Assembly: GCA_035544515.1 (NCBI GenBank)
Contig: DATKEG010000195.1
Coordinates: forward strand, 1 to 20,232
From: DATKEG01 sp035544515
GTDB taxonomy: Bacteria; Acidobacteriota; Vicinamibacteria; Fen-336
Length of the DNA stretch: 20,232 nucleotides
Direction of reading: 5' to 3'
Shown here: in pieces, positions 5,766 through 12,711 of the stretch
How positions within the stretch are numbered: the stretch's first letter is position 1
Layout of the letters: each line of letters opens with the position of its first letter
Position numbers and translations under genes: made by a program
The notes under the pieces: generated by a model
Told to the model about the DNA's origin: nothing
The model's input: only the letters and a program-made list of their open reading frames with translations
Database searches by the model: none

Positions 5766-6691
5766 TCCGGGGGCCGGCCGCCGAGCACGAGGGCGCGCGC
5801 TCTCTCGATCACGCCCTCGCGCGAGGCGCCGTCCACCACGGAGATCGCGACCGCCACGCCGGGGCGCCACATCCGGCGCGGGCCGCGGCGGATCTCCGTC
5901 CGCCACCCCGCTCCGAAGCGCACGGGCTCGAGGATCTCGTAGATCCACTCGTCGCGGCGCAGCGTGCAGTGGATGCCGTGGCTGGGATCGCGCGTGGGCG
6001 CGCGGCCCGCGCGGACGAGCTCGTCTATGGCGGCCTGGCTGTCGGGCGGCACGAAGAGGAACTCGACCCCGTAACCCAGGTACGGCCAGGGCACCTCACC
6101 CGCCTCCCGCACCACGCGTCCCAGCGCGCGCAGGGCCGAGGTCTCGGGCAGGCTGAACTGCAGCTCGAGGTCCGGAGACTCGGGCAGGCGCACGGGGCTG
6201 GCCAGGAGCATCCCGCGCGAGCTGAGGTTGCGCGTCAGGCCGAAGAAGTGCACGCCCGAGGCCGACAGCGGCGTGCCCACCACCTGCCCCTGCACCGGCA
6301 CGCGCGCCTCGACCCGGCGGGCGACGGCCAGGAGCTTGGCCAGCCAGTCTTCCAGGTGGCGCTCGTCGAGCGGCCGCCACAGCACGGCGTTGGCGCCCGC
6401 GAGGGAGGCCTCCTCCGCGATCTCCCGCGGCTCGTCGCCGGCGAGCAGCACGAGCACGGAGACCGCGCGCGTCGCCTCCGAGCCGCGGATGAGGCGGATG
6501 GTCTCGGCCACGCCCAGGTCGGGCAGCCTCGAGCCGAGCACCACCATCTGCGCGCCCTGGCCGGTGAGGTCCTCCAGGAGCTCGGCGGCCGAGGCCTTCT
6601 CCCGCACGACGTGGTCGTCGCGCTGAAGGACGGGCGCGGCCACGATCAGGCTGCGCGCGTCGAGTCCGGCCACCAGCAGGCGCCAAGTCAT
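5762..6691 (-). CDS. PilZ-domain protein with a degenerate response-regulator receiver
   Basis: The 309-residue protein has three parts. Residues 1-120 follow the receiver fold (LLVAGLDARSLI, MVVLGSRLPDLG, AGANAVLWRPLDERHL), but Gly53 stands where the phosphorylated Asp should be and Arg106 replaces the conserved Lys, so phosphorylation is unlikely. Residues about 122-230 are a PilZ domain with RVEAR (126-130) and NLSSRG (155-160), the two c-di-GMP-contact motifs, and GYGVEF near 207-212. The last 80 residues (HCTLRRDEWIYEILEPVRFG) match nothing I know. The product likely senses c-di-GMP and may control surface or motility functions. ATG 6691 is preferred over the TTG two codons earlier. The gene overlaps the downstream glycosyltransferase. 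Confidence 0.82.
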   Translation of the reverse strand: MTWRLLVAGLDARSLIVAAPVLQRDDHVVREKASAAELLEDLTGQGAQMVVLGSRLPDLGVAETIRLIRGSEATRAVSVLVLLAGDEPREIAEEASLAGANAVLWRPLDERHLEDWLAKLLAVARRVEARVPVQGQVVGTPLSASGVHFFGLTRNLSSRGMLLASPVRLPESPDLELQFSLPETSALRALGRVVREAGEVPWPYLGYGVEFLFVPPDSQAAIDELVRAGRAPTRDPSHGIHCTLRRDEWIYEILEPVRFGAGWRTEIRRGPRRMWRPGVAVAISVVDGASREGVIERARALVLGGRPPE

Positions 6692-6727
6692 GGGCAACCG
6701 GGCAGCCGCAGGACCGCCCGGGGCGCT

Positions 6728-6757
6728 AATCTACGGCGCGCCCCGCCCCGCTGTCGA
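6728..6757 (-). promoter_or_regulatory. Possible promoter for the PilZ-glycosyltransferase genes
   Basis: On the minus strand TCGACA (6757-6752) is followed after 18 bases by TAGATT (6733-6728), and the start codon lies about 37 bases further on. TCGACA has five of six -35 consensus bases and TAGATT four of six -10 bases. It lies in the 96-base gap after the VWA gene, where a new promoter is plausible, but the match is modest. Confidence 0.35.
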
Positions 6758-6787
6758 GCCGGGACGACGGAGGGCCGCCGGCGCGGT

Positions 6788-8338
6788 TCACCCGACCAGC
6801 CGTTGAGAGCTGCGGCGAAAGCGTATGGCGCGCTGGACGGCGCCGGGCAGCCAGCTCTTCAGGCCGAGCAGGGACGGGACGCGGTCGTAATAGAGGAAGA
6901 GCCGCACGTCCTTGCGGCCGCCGCGGGCGACGTCCTTCACCAGGAACGTATAGGGGCCCACGCGCGCGGGGCCGCCGGGCACGAGCTCCTGGCGGCCGTC
7001 TTCGTGTCCGTAGGTCGTGAGGTGGACCCGCGGATCCGTGAGCGCCCGCCGGAGCTCGTCGTTGGAGAGAAGGTGCGTCTTGGCCCGGAGGAAGTCCAGG
7101 GGCGGGATCCTCCTGCGCTCGGCCGGCGGGGTCGAGAGTATCCGCCGCGCCTCCGCGCCGTCGAGGTTGCGCGCCACGTAGTCGAGGTTGAGCGCGTGGA
7201 TCTTGTGCTCCTTCGAGCCCTCGGTGGACAGCTCGGCCAAAGCGCGGCGCAGCTCGTCGAGGTCGAGCGCGAGCAGCGAGCCGGTGAGGTCGTCGGCGCC
7301 GGCGAGGTCGAGACCCTTCCCCGTGAGGTCCACCGGCGGCGTCTGCCAGGCGAAGGTGGCGGACGCGTCCTTCGCGTCGCCCACGAGGCTCAGGCCCTGG
7401 GCGCTCCAGCCGCCGGCCTGCACCTTGTGCAGCCGGCCGGCGGCGACGTGGAGCGGCGTGTCGCGCGAAAGCTCCAGGATCTCCACGTCGCCCGGACCGG
7501 GGAAGGAGCGCACCAGGATGCCGAGCAGGAGCGCGAGGAAGAGCAGGAGGGGCAGGACCAGCAGGCTCACGAACTGCGCCTCCACGCTCGTGCGGGGAGC
7601 GGCGGCGATCCGCCGCACGACGGGCTCCACCTTCTTCAGCCCCTCCTCGGGCGTCACCCGGAAGATGAACTTCTTGAGGAGCATGCCGTTGTCGTCGAAG
7701 AAGGACGCGACCGTCTGCGCGAGCGGCGTGGCGGCCGCGCCGTTGGCCGCGCGGACGAGGTCCATGACCAGCCCCGGCGCGCGCTCGTCCCCGCCCAGGC
7801 CCCCCGCCGCGTCGCCGATGAGGACGACGTAGAGCGGCACCTTCATCTCGCGGACCACCGCCAGCGATTGCTCCACGACGTGCGCGCGGAGGTCCGCGCC
7901 GGGGGGCACCCCCATGTCCGCCCAGTCCTTCGGGTCGGGGTCGAGGATGGCGTCGGTGACGAGGATCATGCGGAACTCGGTGCCGGCGCGATAGCTCTGC
8001 ATGACCTCCCGCGCCTTGGTGAAGGCGAAGTAGTAGTCGGTCCACTGGCCGTCGCTGCGGTAGCGGGTCACGTCGTCCACGAACACCTCGTGCCGTCCGC
8101 CGAAGAGCACGAGCCGGTAGCGCTGGCCCCGGAGGAACGCGAACATCTTCTCAAGGGCGGCCACCCGCTTCTCCTCGGGGTCGAGCGGGGGCAACGAGGC
8201 GGAGTTGTCCACCAGGAACAGGATCACCGGGGCGGCGGCGGCGCCGGGGAGCGCGCTCGCGGCAGGGGTCGGGGCGGCCGAAGGGGCGCCCGCCCCTGCG
8301 CTCACCAGGAAGGCCGCCGCCAGGGCGAGAGGGACCAT
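6788..8338 (-). CDS. Membrane-anchored von Willebrand factor A domain protein
   Basis: The 516-residue protein starts with a signal-type segment (MVPLALAAAFLVSAGAGA). Residues about 37-220 look like a VWA fold with the metal-ion-dependent adhesion site DNSAS (44-48, the DxSxS motif) and an Asp in ILVTDAILD (129). A transmembrane helix follows at about 257-277 (FVSLLVLPLLLFLALLLGIL). The last 235 residues are a soluble domain with no recognised signature. VWA domains bind protein partners through a metal ion; the N-terminal part would be periplasmic and the C-terminal part probably cytoplasmic. ATG 8338 is chosen because it opens the signal sequence; the open frame upstream overlaps the divergent ychF-like gene. 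TACAAT at 8360-8355 may be its -10 box. Confidence 0.75.
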   Translation of the reverse strand: MVPLALAAAFLVSAGAGAPSAAPTPAASALPGAAAAPVILFLVDNSASLPPLDPEEKRVAALEKMFAFLRGQRYRLVLFGGRHEVFVDDVTRYRSDGQWTDYYFAFTKAREVMQSYRAGTEFRMILVTDAILDPDPKDWADMGVPPGADLRAHVVEQSLAVVREMKVPLYVVLIGDAAGGLGGDERAPGLVMDLVRAANGAAATPLAQTVASFFDDNGMLLKKFIFRVTPEEGLKKVEPVVRRIAAAPRTSVEAQFVSLLVLPLLLFLALLLGILVRSFPGPGDVEILELSRDTPLHVAAGRLHKVQAGGWSAQGLSLVGDAKDASATFAWQTPPVDLTGKGLDLAGADDLTGSLLALDLDELRRALAELSTEGSKEHKIHALNLDYVARNLDGAEARRILSTPPAERRRIPPLDFLRAKTHLLSNDELRRALTDPRVHLTTYGHEDGRQELVPGGPARVGPYTFLVKDVARGGRKDVRLFLYYDRVPSLLGLKSWLPGAVQRAIRFRRSSQRLVG

Positions 8339-8354
8339 GGGCGCGAGCGCCGGG

Positions 8355-8360
8355 ATTGTA
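8355..8360 (-). promoter_or_regulatory. Candidate -10 box for the VWA gene
   Basis: TACAAT on the minus strand lies 16 bases before the ATG at 8338 in the 82-base divergent intergenic region. No good -35 box lies 16-18 bases upstream, so the assignment rests on position and the five-of-six -10 match. Confidence 0.35.
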
Positions 8361-8406
8361 CTACATCGCAACGGAATCCGGCCGCAGGGGGCGCGACGCG
8401 AGCCGA

Positions 8407-8412
8407 TATAAT
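8407..8412 (+). promoter_or_regulatory. Consensus -10 box, likely leaderless start for the ychF-like gene
   Basis: A perfect TATAAT ends 8 bases before the ATG at 8421. With the usual 6-8 base distance to the start site, transcription would begin at or next to the ATG. There is no Shine-Dalgarno sequence in the 10 bases before the ATG, which agrees with a leaderless mRNA. The -35 region is GC-rich and not recognisable. Confidence 0.55.
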
Positions 8413-8420
8413 TCGAGCGC

Positions 8421-9497
8421 ATGAAGGCAGGGCTGATCGGGCTGCCGACCGTGGGAAAGAGCACGCTCTTCTCGCTGCTCACCGGCGCTCCGCCGCCGCT
8501 CTCCGGCGGGCGGCCCGAGCCGCGCGTGGGCATCGCGCGCGTCCCGGACGCCCGCGTGGACAAGCTCGCGGAGATGTACGACCCGAAGAAGAAGACGCCG
8601 GCCACCATCGAGTTCGTGGACGTTCCGGCCGTGACGAAGGGGGAGGGCCGGGCGCTGGTGGACCTGCCCGCCCTGCGCGGCGTGGACGCGCTCGTGCACG
8701 TCCTGCGCGCGTTCGAGTCGGACGTGGCCCCGCATCCCGAGGGCTCGGTGGACCCCTTGCGGGACGCGCGCTTGCTGGAGCTGGAGCTGATCCTGGCCGA
8801 CCTCGGGGCGGTGGAGCGCCGCCTGGAGCGTCTGGAGGCGAACATCAAGAAGGCCAACCGGCCCGACGACGTCGCGGAGCGCGCGGTCTTCCTGAAGATG
8901 AAGGACGCCCTCGAGGCCGAGAAGCCGCTGCGCGAGCTGGAGCTCGGCGACGAGGAGCGGAAGCGGCTGCGCAGCTACTCGTTCCTCTCCGAGAAGCCGG
9001 TGGTCCTGGTCGTCAACATGGGCGAGGGCGAGGTGCGCGAGGCCGCGGCGTACCTCGAGCGCGCGGGCCTCCTCGCGCTGGGCGCCCGGCCCGGGTTCGC
9101 GCTCTGCCCGATTTCCGCGCCGATCGAGGCCGAGATGACCCGGCTCTCGCCGGAGGACGCGCGCGCATTCCGCGAGGACCTCGCCCTGGCCGAGCCGGGG
9201 CTCGACCGGGTGGTCAGCGCCTCCTACGCGCTGCTGGGGCTCATCTCGTTCCTCACCGCGGGCGAAGACGAATGCCGGGCCTGGACGATCACCCGCGGCA
9301 CGCGCGCGCAGACGGCGGCCGGCGCCGTCCATTCGGACATCGAGCGGGGCTTCATCCGCGCGGAGGTCGTGGCCTTCGAGGACCTCGTGGCCGCGGGCTC
9401 GATCGCCGCCTGCCGGGAGAAGGGCACGCTGCGGCTCGAAGGCAAGGAATACGTCGTGCGCGACGGCGACGTGATCAACTTCCGCTTCAACGTCTGA
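8421..9497 (+). CDS. ychF: Divergent YchF/OLA1-type NTPase (DUF933/TGS C-terminus)
   Basis: The 358-residue product has P-loop GLPTVGKST (7-15), the ATP-preferring NMGE at about 200 (normal for YchF/OLA1), and a complete C-terminal TGS-like domain with FLTAGEDECRAWTI, TDIERGFIRAE-like HSDIERGFIRAE and DGDVINFRFNV. YchF proteins are ribosome-associated ATPases involved in translation and stress responses. Two family features differ: the usual DIAGLVxGASKGEG segment reads DVPAVTKGEG, losing the G3 glycine and about four residues, and the N(Y/F)PF switch I region is missing, replaced by a Pro/Gly-rich stretch. ATP may therefore be hydrolysed differently. The gene is transcribed divergently from the VWA gene, probably as a leaderless mRNA, and its TGA overlaps the next ATG (TGATG). 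Confidence 0.9.
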   Translation: MKAGLIGLPTVGKSTLFSLLTGAPPPLSGGRPEPRVGIARVPDARVDKLAEMYDPKKKTPATIEFVDVPAVTKGEGRALVDLPALRGVDALVHVLRAFESDVAPHPEGSVDPLRDARLLELELILADLGAVERRLERLEANIKKANRPDDVAERAVFLKMKDALEAEKPLRELELGDEERKRLRSYSFLSEKPVVLVVNMGEGEVREAAAYLERAGLLALGARPGFALCPISAPIEAEMTRLSPEDARAFREDLALAEPGLDRVVSASYALLGLISFLTAGEDECRAWTITRGTRAQTAAGAVHSDIERGFIRAEVVAFEDLVAAGSIAACREKGTLRLEGKEYVVRDGDVINFRFNV

Positions 9498-10375
9498 TGC
9501 CGGCGTGCCCGCGCTGCGCGCGGCCCGTGGCCGTGGCCGGCTCGCGCTGCCTGTATTGCGGCGGCGAGCTGCCGGCCCCGGCCGCCGCACCCGCGTCCGC
9601 GCCGCCGCCGGCGCCGGAGGCTTCCGCGCGGAGCCTGGTCGTCCTCGGCCTCCAGTCCGCGCCCGCGGCCGGCGTGGCCGAGGCCCTCGGGCTTTCCGCG
9701 TTCGAGGCCACGCGCCGGGCCGAGCGCGGCGGGTACCACCTCTACCGCATCGCCGCCCCCGACGCCGCGGAGCGCGCGCGTGTCCGGCTGGCGGGCCTGG
9801 GCCTGCGCGCGTGGCTCCTCCCCGAGGCCGAAGTGCGGGAGGCGGCCCGGCCGCGGCTCGTCCGCGGCGGCGGCTGGGAGGACGGCCTCCTGGTGCTGCG
9901 CCTCGAGGACGAGACGCTGCGCATCGGCGGCCGTGACCTGCTGCTCCTGGTTCGCGGCGCGATCGTGCGCGAGTACCAGGGCGTGGCGAAGCGCACGAAG
10001 GTGCGCGCCGCCAGCGTCGAGGGCGGCCACCGCGTCCACCTGCACCGGCGGGCGGCGCCCTCCCCGCTGGAGATCGACCCCGGCGATTTCGAGTTCACGC
10101 CCGGAGCCGGCTCGTTCGGCCCCTCGCTGCTCGTGGTGGCCGGGTGGGTGGAATCGCTGCGCGCGCACGCGCCCCTCGACGACGACTTCCGCCGCCTGCC
10201 GCCCGCGCTCGGGCCCGAGACCGCGACGAAGGGCCCGCTGGCCGCGGTGGAGGCCCTGCGGCCCGCCCGCGGCAAGGATGCGCCGCTCGTCCTGGACAAC
10301 CTGGGTCAGTTCCGCTTCTACAGCGCCTGGCGCGGCCTGGTGGAGCGGCGAGTGTCTTCCGGACCGATGCCGTGA
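9497..10375 (+). CDS. Zinc-ribbon protein of unknown function
   Basis: The 292-residue product starts with a short zinc ribbon, CPRC at 4-7 and CLYC at 18-21, followed by a Pro/Ala linker to about residue 43. The rest is a mixed alpha/beta soluble region. Residues about 44-115 (LQSAPAAGVAEALGLSAFEATRRA) may form a small degradation- or ligand-type module, and later parts contain LLLLVRGAIVREYQ and DPGDFEFTPG. I do not recognise a family. ATG 9497 overlaps the TGA of the ychF-like gene by one base, so the two are translationally coupled. This suggests a role near the ribosome or in the same stress response, an inference from position only. The shared reading frame stays open far upstream, but that part is antisense to other genes and is not coding. 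Confidence 0.75.
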   Translation: MPACPRCARPVAVAGSRCLYCGGELPAPAAAPASAPPPAPEASARSLVVLGLQSAPAAGVAEALGLSAFEATRRAERGGYHLYRIAAPDAAERARVRLAGLGLRAWLLPEAEVREAARPRLVRGGGWEDGLLVLRLEDETLRIGGRDLLLLVRGAIVREYQGVAKRTKVRAASVEGGHRVHLHRRAAPSPLEIDPGDFEFTPGAGSFGPSLLVVAGWVESLRAHAPLDDDFRRLPPALGPETATKGPLAAVEALRPARGKDAPLVLDNLGQFRFYSAWRGLVERRVSSGPMP

Positions 10376-10381
10376 AGGAGG
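10375..10381 (+). promoter_or_regulatory. Ribosome binding site deciding the VOC start
   Basis: AAGGAGG lies 11 bases before the ATG at 10393. It favours that ATG over an in-frame GTG at 10372 that would add seven residues. It is the clearest Shine-Dalgarno sequence in the window and differs from the weak or absent sites of most neighbours. Confidence 0.6.
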
Positions 10382-10392
10382 CAGCGATCTGC

Positions 10393-10812
10393 ATGAGGCA
10401 ATCCATCGTTCATGTAGCGCTCGTCGTTCGCGACTACGACGAGGCCATCGAGTTCTATACGAAGAAGCTGGGCTTCACGCTGGTCGAGGACACCTACCAG
10501 CCGGCACAAGACCAGCGCTGGGTGGTGGTCGCACCCCCGGGATCCGACGGCACGAGCTTGTTGCTCGCGAGAGCCTCGACGTCCGAGCAGGCATCATTCG
10601 TGGGCAACCAGACCGGTGGCCGGGTCTTCCTGTTTCTCAATACGGACGACTTCTGGCGAGACCATGCCAACCTGGTCTCGCGCGGGATTACGTTCGTGAG
10701 GGAACCCAAGCGCGAGCCTTACGGCACGGTTGCCGTCTTCAAGGACCTGTACGGGAATCTGTGGGACCTGTTGGAGTTGAAGACCGCGAATGCCCCGGAC
10801 AGAGCCCTTTGA
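10393..10812 (+). CDS. VOC-superfamily (glyoxalase/bleomycin-resistance-like) protein
   Basis: The 139-residue product is a single vicinal-oxygen-chelate domain: IVHVALVVRDYDEAIEFY at the N-terminus, FTLVEDTYQ, and the closing DLYGNLWDLLEL. His7 and Glu128 occupy two of the four classical metal positions; the other two appear to be Leu/Phe-type residues, so metal-dependent catalysis is uncertain. Such proteins include dioxygenases, isomerases and drug-binding proteins; the substrate is unknown. The sequence resembles a widely distributed, well-conserved VOC subfamily of proteobacteria. Third codon positions contain more A and T than in adjacent genes, and it has a strong ribosome binding site, both suggesting later acquisition. 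It may still be co-transcribed with the zinc-ribbon gene, whose stop is 17 bases upstream. Confidence 0.85.
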   Translation: MRQSIVHVALVVRDYDEAIEFYTKKLGFTLVEDTYQPAQDQRWVVVAPPGSDGTSLLLARASTSEQASFVGNQTGGRVFLFLNTDDFWRDHANLVSRGITFVREPKREPYGTVAVFKDLYGNLWDLLELKTANAPDRAL

Positions 10813-10903
10813 CGACGGGCCGAGCCCCACGAAGCCGGCGCAACTAACGGCGCCGCGGGGCCCTGTGCTACAAACGCCCGATGTCGCGGAGCCATCCTCG
10901 AGC

Positions 10904-11857
10904 ATGAAGCTGATCGTCCAGATCCCCTGCCTCAACGAGCGGGCCACCCTGCCCGACACCCTGCGGGCCATCCCGCGCTCGATCCCCGGGATCGAGAAGG
11001 TCGAGGTGCTGGTCATCGACGACGGCTCCACGGACGGGACGGGGCAGGTGGCGCGCGAAAACGGGGCCGACCACGTCGTGCGCTTCACGCAGCGGAAGGG
11101 GCTGGCCGCCGGGTTCATGGCCGGCCTCGACGCCTCGCTGCGCCTGGGCGCCGACATCATCGTCAACACGGACGCCGACAACCAGTACCCCGCGCACGAG
11201 CTGCCGCGCCTGTTGGCGCCCATCCTGGCCGGCGAGGCGGACATGGTGGTCGGCGACCGCGGCGTGGGCAGCCTGGCGCACTTCTCCTGGACCAAGCGCC
11301 AGCTCCAGGGCATGGGCTCCTGGGTCGTGCGCAAGGTCTCGGGCACCTCGGTGGTGGACGCCACCAGCGGCTTCCGCGCGCTCACCCGCGACGCCGCCCT
11401 GCGCATCAACATCGTGAGCGAGTTCACCTACACCCTGGAGTCGATCATCCAGGCGGGCAAGAAGCGCATGGCGGTGGCCCACGTGCCCATCGAATCGCGC
11501 GAGACACGCCCGTCGCGCCTGTTCTCCTCCACCTGGGAGTACGTCAAGCGCTCCGCCGCCACCATCCTCCGCATCTACGCCATGTACGAGCCGTTCAAGG
11601 TCTTCGTGGTCCTGGGCTCGCTGCTCATGGGCGCCGGGGCGACCCTGGGCGTGCGCTACGCGTACTACACCTGGTGGCTGGGCGACGCGCGCGGCCACGT
11701 ACAGTCGGGCGTCCTCTCCGTGCTGCTCGTGATCCTCGGCTTCCAGACCCTGCAGTGGGGCGTCATGGCCGACCTCGTGGCCAGCAACCGCAAGCTGATC
11801 GAGGACCTGCTCTACCGCGTGCGCAGGATCGAGCTGGGGGACGAGCGGCGTGGCTGA
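10904..11857 (+). CDS. GT2 polyprenyl-phosphate-type glycosyltransferase with two C-terminal membrane helices
   Basis: The 317-residue product has the GT-A pattern of dolichol/undecaprenyl-phosphate sugar synthases: VQIPCLNERATL at the N-terminus, VLVIDDGSTDGT near 36-47, and the metal-binding TDADNQYP (89-96, D90 and D92). Two hydrophobic helices at about 231-251 and 266-290 anchor it in the inner membrane. It likely transfers a sugar from a nucleotide donor to a lipid carrier on the cytoplasmic side. ATG 10904 begins the first core strand; the open frame upstream to 10790 runs through the end of the VOC gene. It is the first gene of the six-gene run, and the next start lies inside its 3' end. 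Confidence 0.88.
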   Translation: MKLIVQIPCLNERATLPDTLRAIPRSIPGIEKVEVLVIDDGSTDGTGQVARENGADHVVRFTQRKGLAAGFMAGLDASLRLGADIIVNTDADNQYPAHELPRLLAPILAGEADMVVGDRGVGSLAHFSWTKRQLQGMGSWVVRKVSGTSVVDATSGFRALTRDAALRINIVSEFTYTLESIIQAGKKRMAVAHVPIESRETRPSRLFSSTWEYVKRSAATILRIYAMYEPFKVFVVLGSLLMGAGATLGVRYAYYTWWLGDARGHVQSGVLSVLLVILGFQTLQWGVMADLVASNRKLIEDLLYRVRRIELGDERRG

Positions 11858-12701
11858 GCCCGCGCAGGTCTCGGTGGTGATCCCGGCCTACAACGAGGAG
11901 GCCGGCATCGGGGCGGTGGTGGCCGAGATGAAGGCGCGGCATCCCTGGCGCGAGGTGCTGGTCGTGGACGACGGCTCGAGCGACCAGACCGCGGCGCGGG
12001 CGAGAGAGGCCGGCGCGCGCGTGGTGCAGCACCCGTACAACAAGGGCAACGGCGCGGCGGTGAAGACCGGCATCCGGGAGGCGCGGGGCGAGGTGGTGCT
12101 GCTCATGGACGGCGACGGCCAGCACGCGCCGGAGGAGGCGGAGCGCCTGGTGGCCGGCATCGGCGCGTACGACATGGTGATCGGCGCGCGGTCCGCGGCG
12201 GACCAGGCCGCCACGCGCGCCCTCGGCAACGCCCTGTTCAAGGCGCTGGCCTCCTGGCTCACGGGCCGCCGGATCCACGACCTCACTTCCGGCTTCCGTG
12301 CCGCCCGCCGCGACCTCCTGCTCGAGATCGTGCACCTCCTGCCCAACGGCTACTCCTATCCCACCACCTCGTGCCTGGCCTTCCTCAAGGCCGGCCACAA
12401 CCTGGCCTTCGAGCCGGTGCGGGCGCGCCCGGCGGTCGGGCGCAGCAAGATGCGGGTGGTGCGCGACGGCGTGCGGTTCGTGCTCATCATCTTCAAGATC
12501 GTGACGCTGTACAGCCCGCTGAAGGTCTTCTTCCCCATCGCCGCCGCCTCGTTCGCGCTCGGCGCGGCCTACGCCGCCTGGAACGTCTGGCTCGTCGGCA
12601 AGATTCCCATGGGAGCGGCCCTGCTCATCCAGCTCGCGGTGGTGGTCTTCCTCTTCGGCCTCATCTCCGAGCAGATCGCCGCCGGCCACGAACGCAAGTG
12701 A
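11850..12701 (+). CDS. Second GT2 polyprenyl-phosphate-type glycosyltransferase
   Basis: The 283-residue product has SVVIPAYNEEAGI (8-20), VLVVDDGSSDQTA (37-49) and the catalytic MDGDGQH (86-92, D87 and D89), the classic DPM1/GtrB-like signature. C-terminal hydrophobic helices span roughly 195-215, 218-240 and 248-275, with a charged end. The role is probably attachment of a sugar to undecaprenyl phosphate. The start is GTG 11850, eight bases inside the preceding gene, with a G-rich ribosome binding stretch just before it. The two GT2 enzymes in tandem differ in sequence, so they likely have different donors or acceptors. Confidence 0.88.
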   Translation: MAEPAQVSVVIPAYNEEAGIGAVVAEMKARHPWREVLVVDDGSSDQTAARAREAGARVVQHPYNKGNGAAVKTGIREARGEVVLLMDGDGQHAPEEAERLVAGIGAYDMVIGARSAADQAATRALGNALFKALASWLTGRRIHDLTSGFRAARRDLLLEIVHLLPNGYSYPTTSCLAFLKAGHNLAFEPVRARPAVGRSKMRVVRDGVRFVLIIFKIVTLYSPLKVFFPIAAASFALGAAYAAWNVWLVGKIPMGAALLIQLAVVVFLFGLISEQIAAGHERK

Positions 12702-12711
12702 ACCGCCGTCC

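Noticed and set aside
5969..10375. A single plus-strand open frame of 1468 codons
   Set aside because: Most of it is antisense to the PilZ, VWA and intergenic regions and reads as low-complexity Arg/Gly/Ala; only the 9497-10375 part is a real gene in that frame.
10809..10874. TTGACG and TACAAA as a promoter for the glycosylation run
   Set aside because: The boxes are 54 bases apart, far beyond the 15-19 base spacing; no better pair was found, although a promoter in this gap remains plausible.
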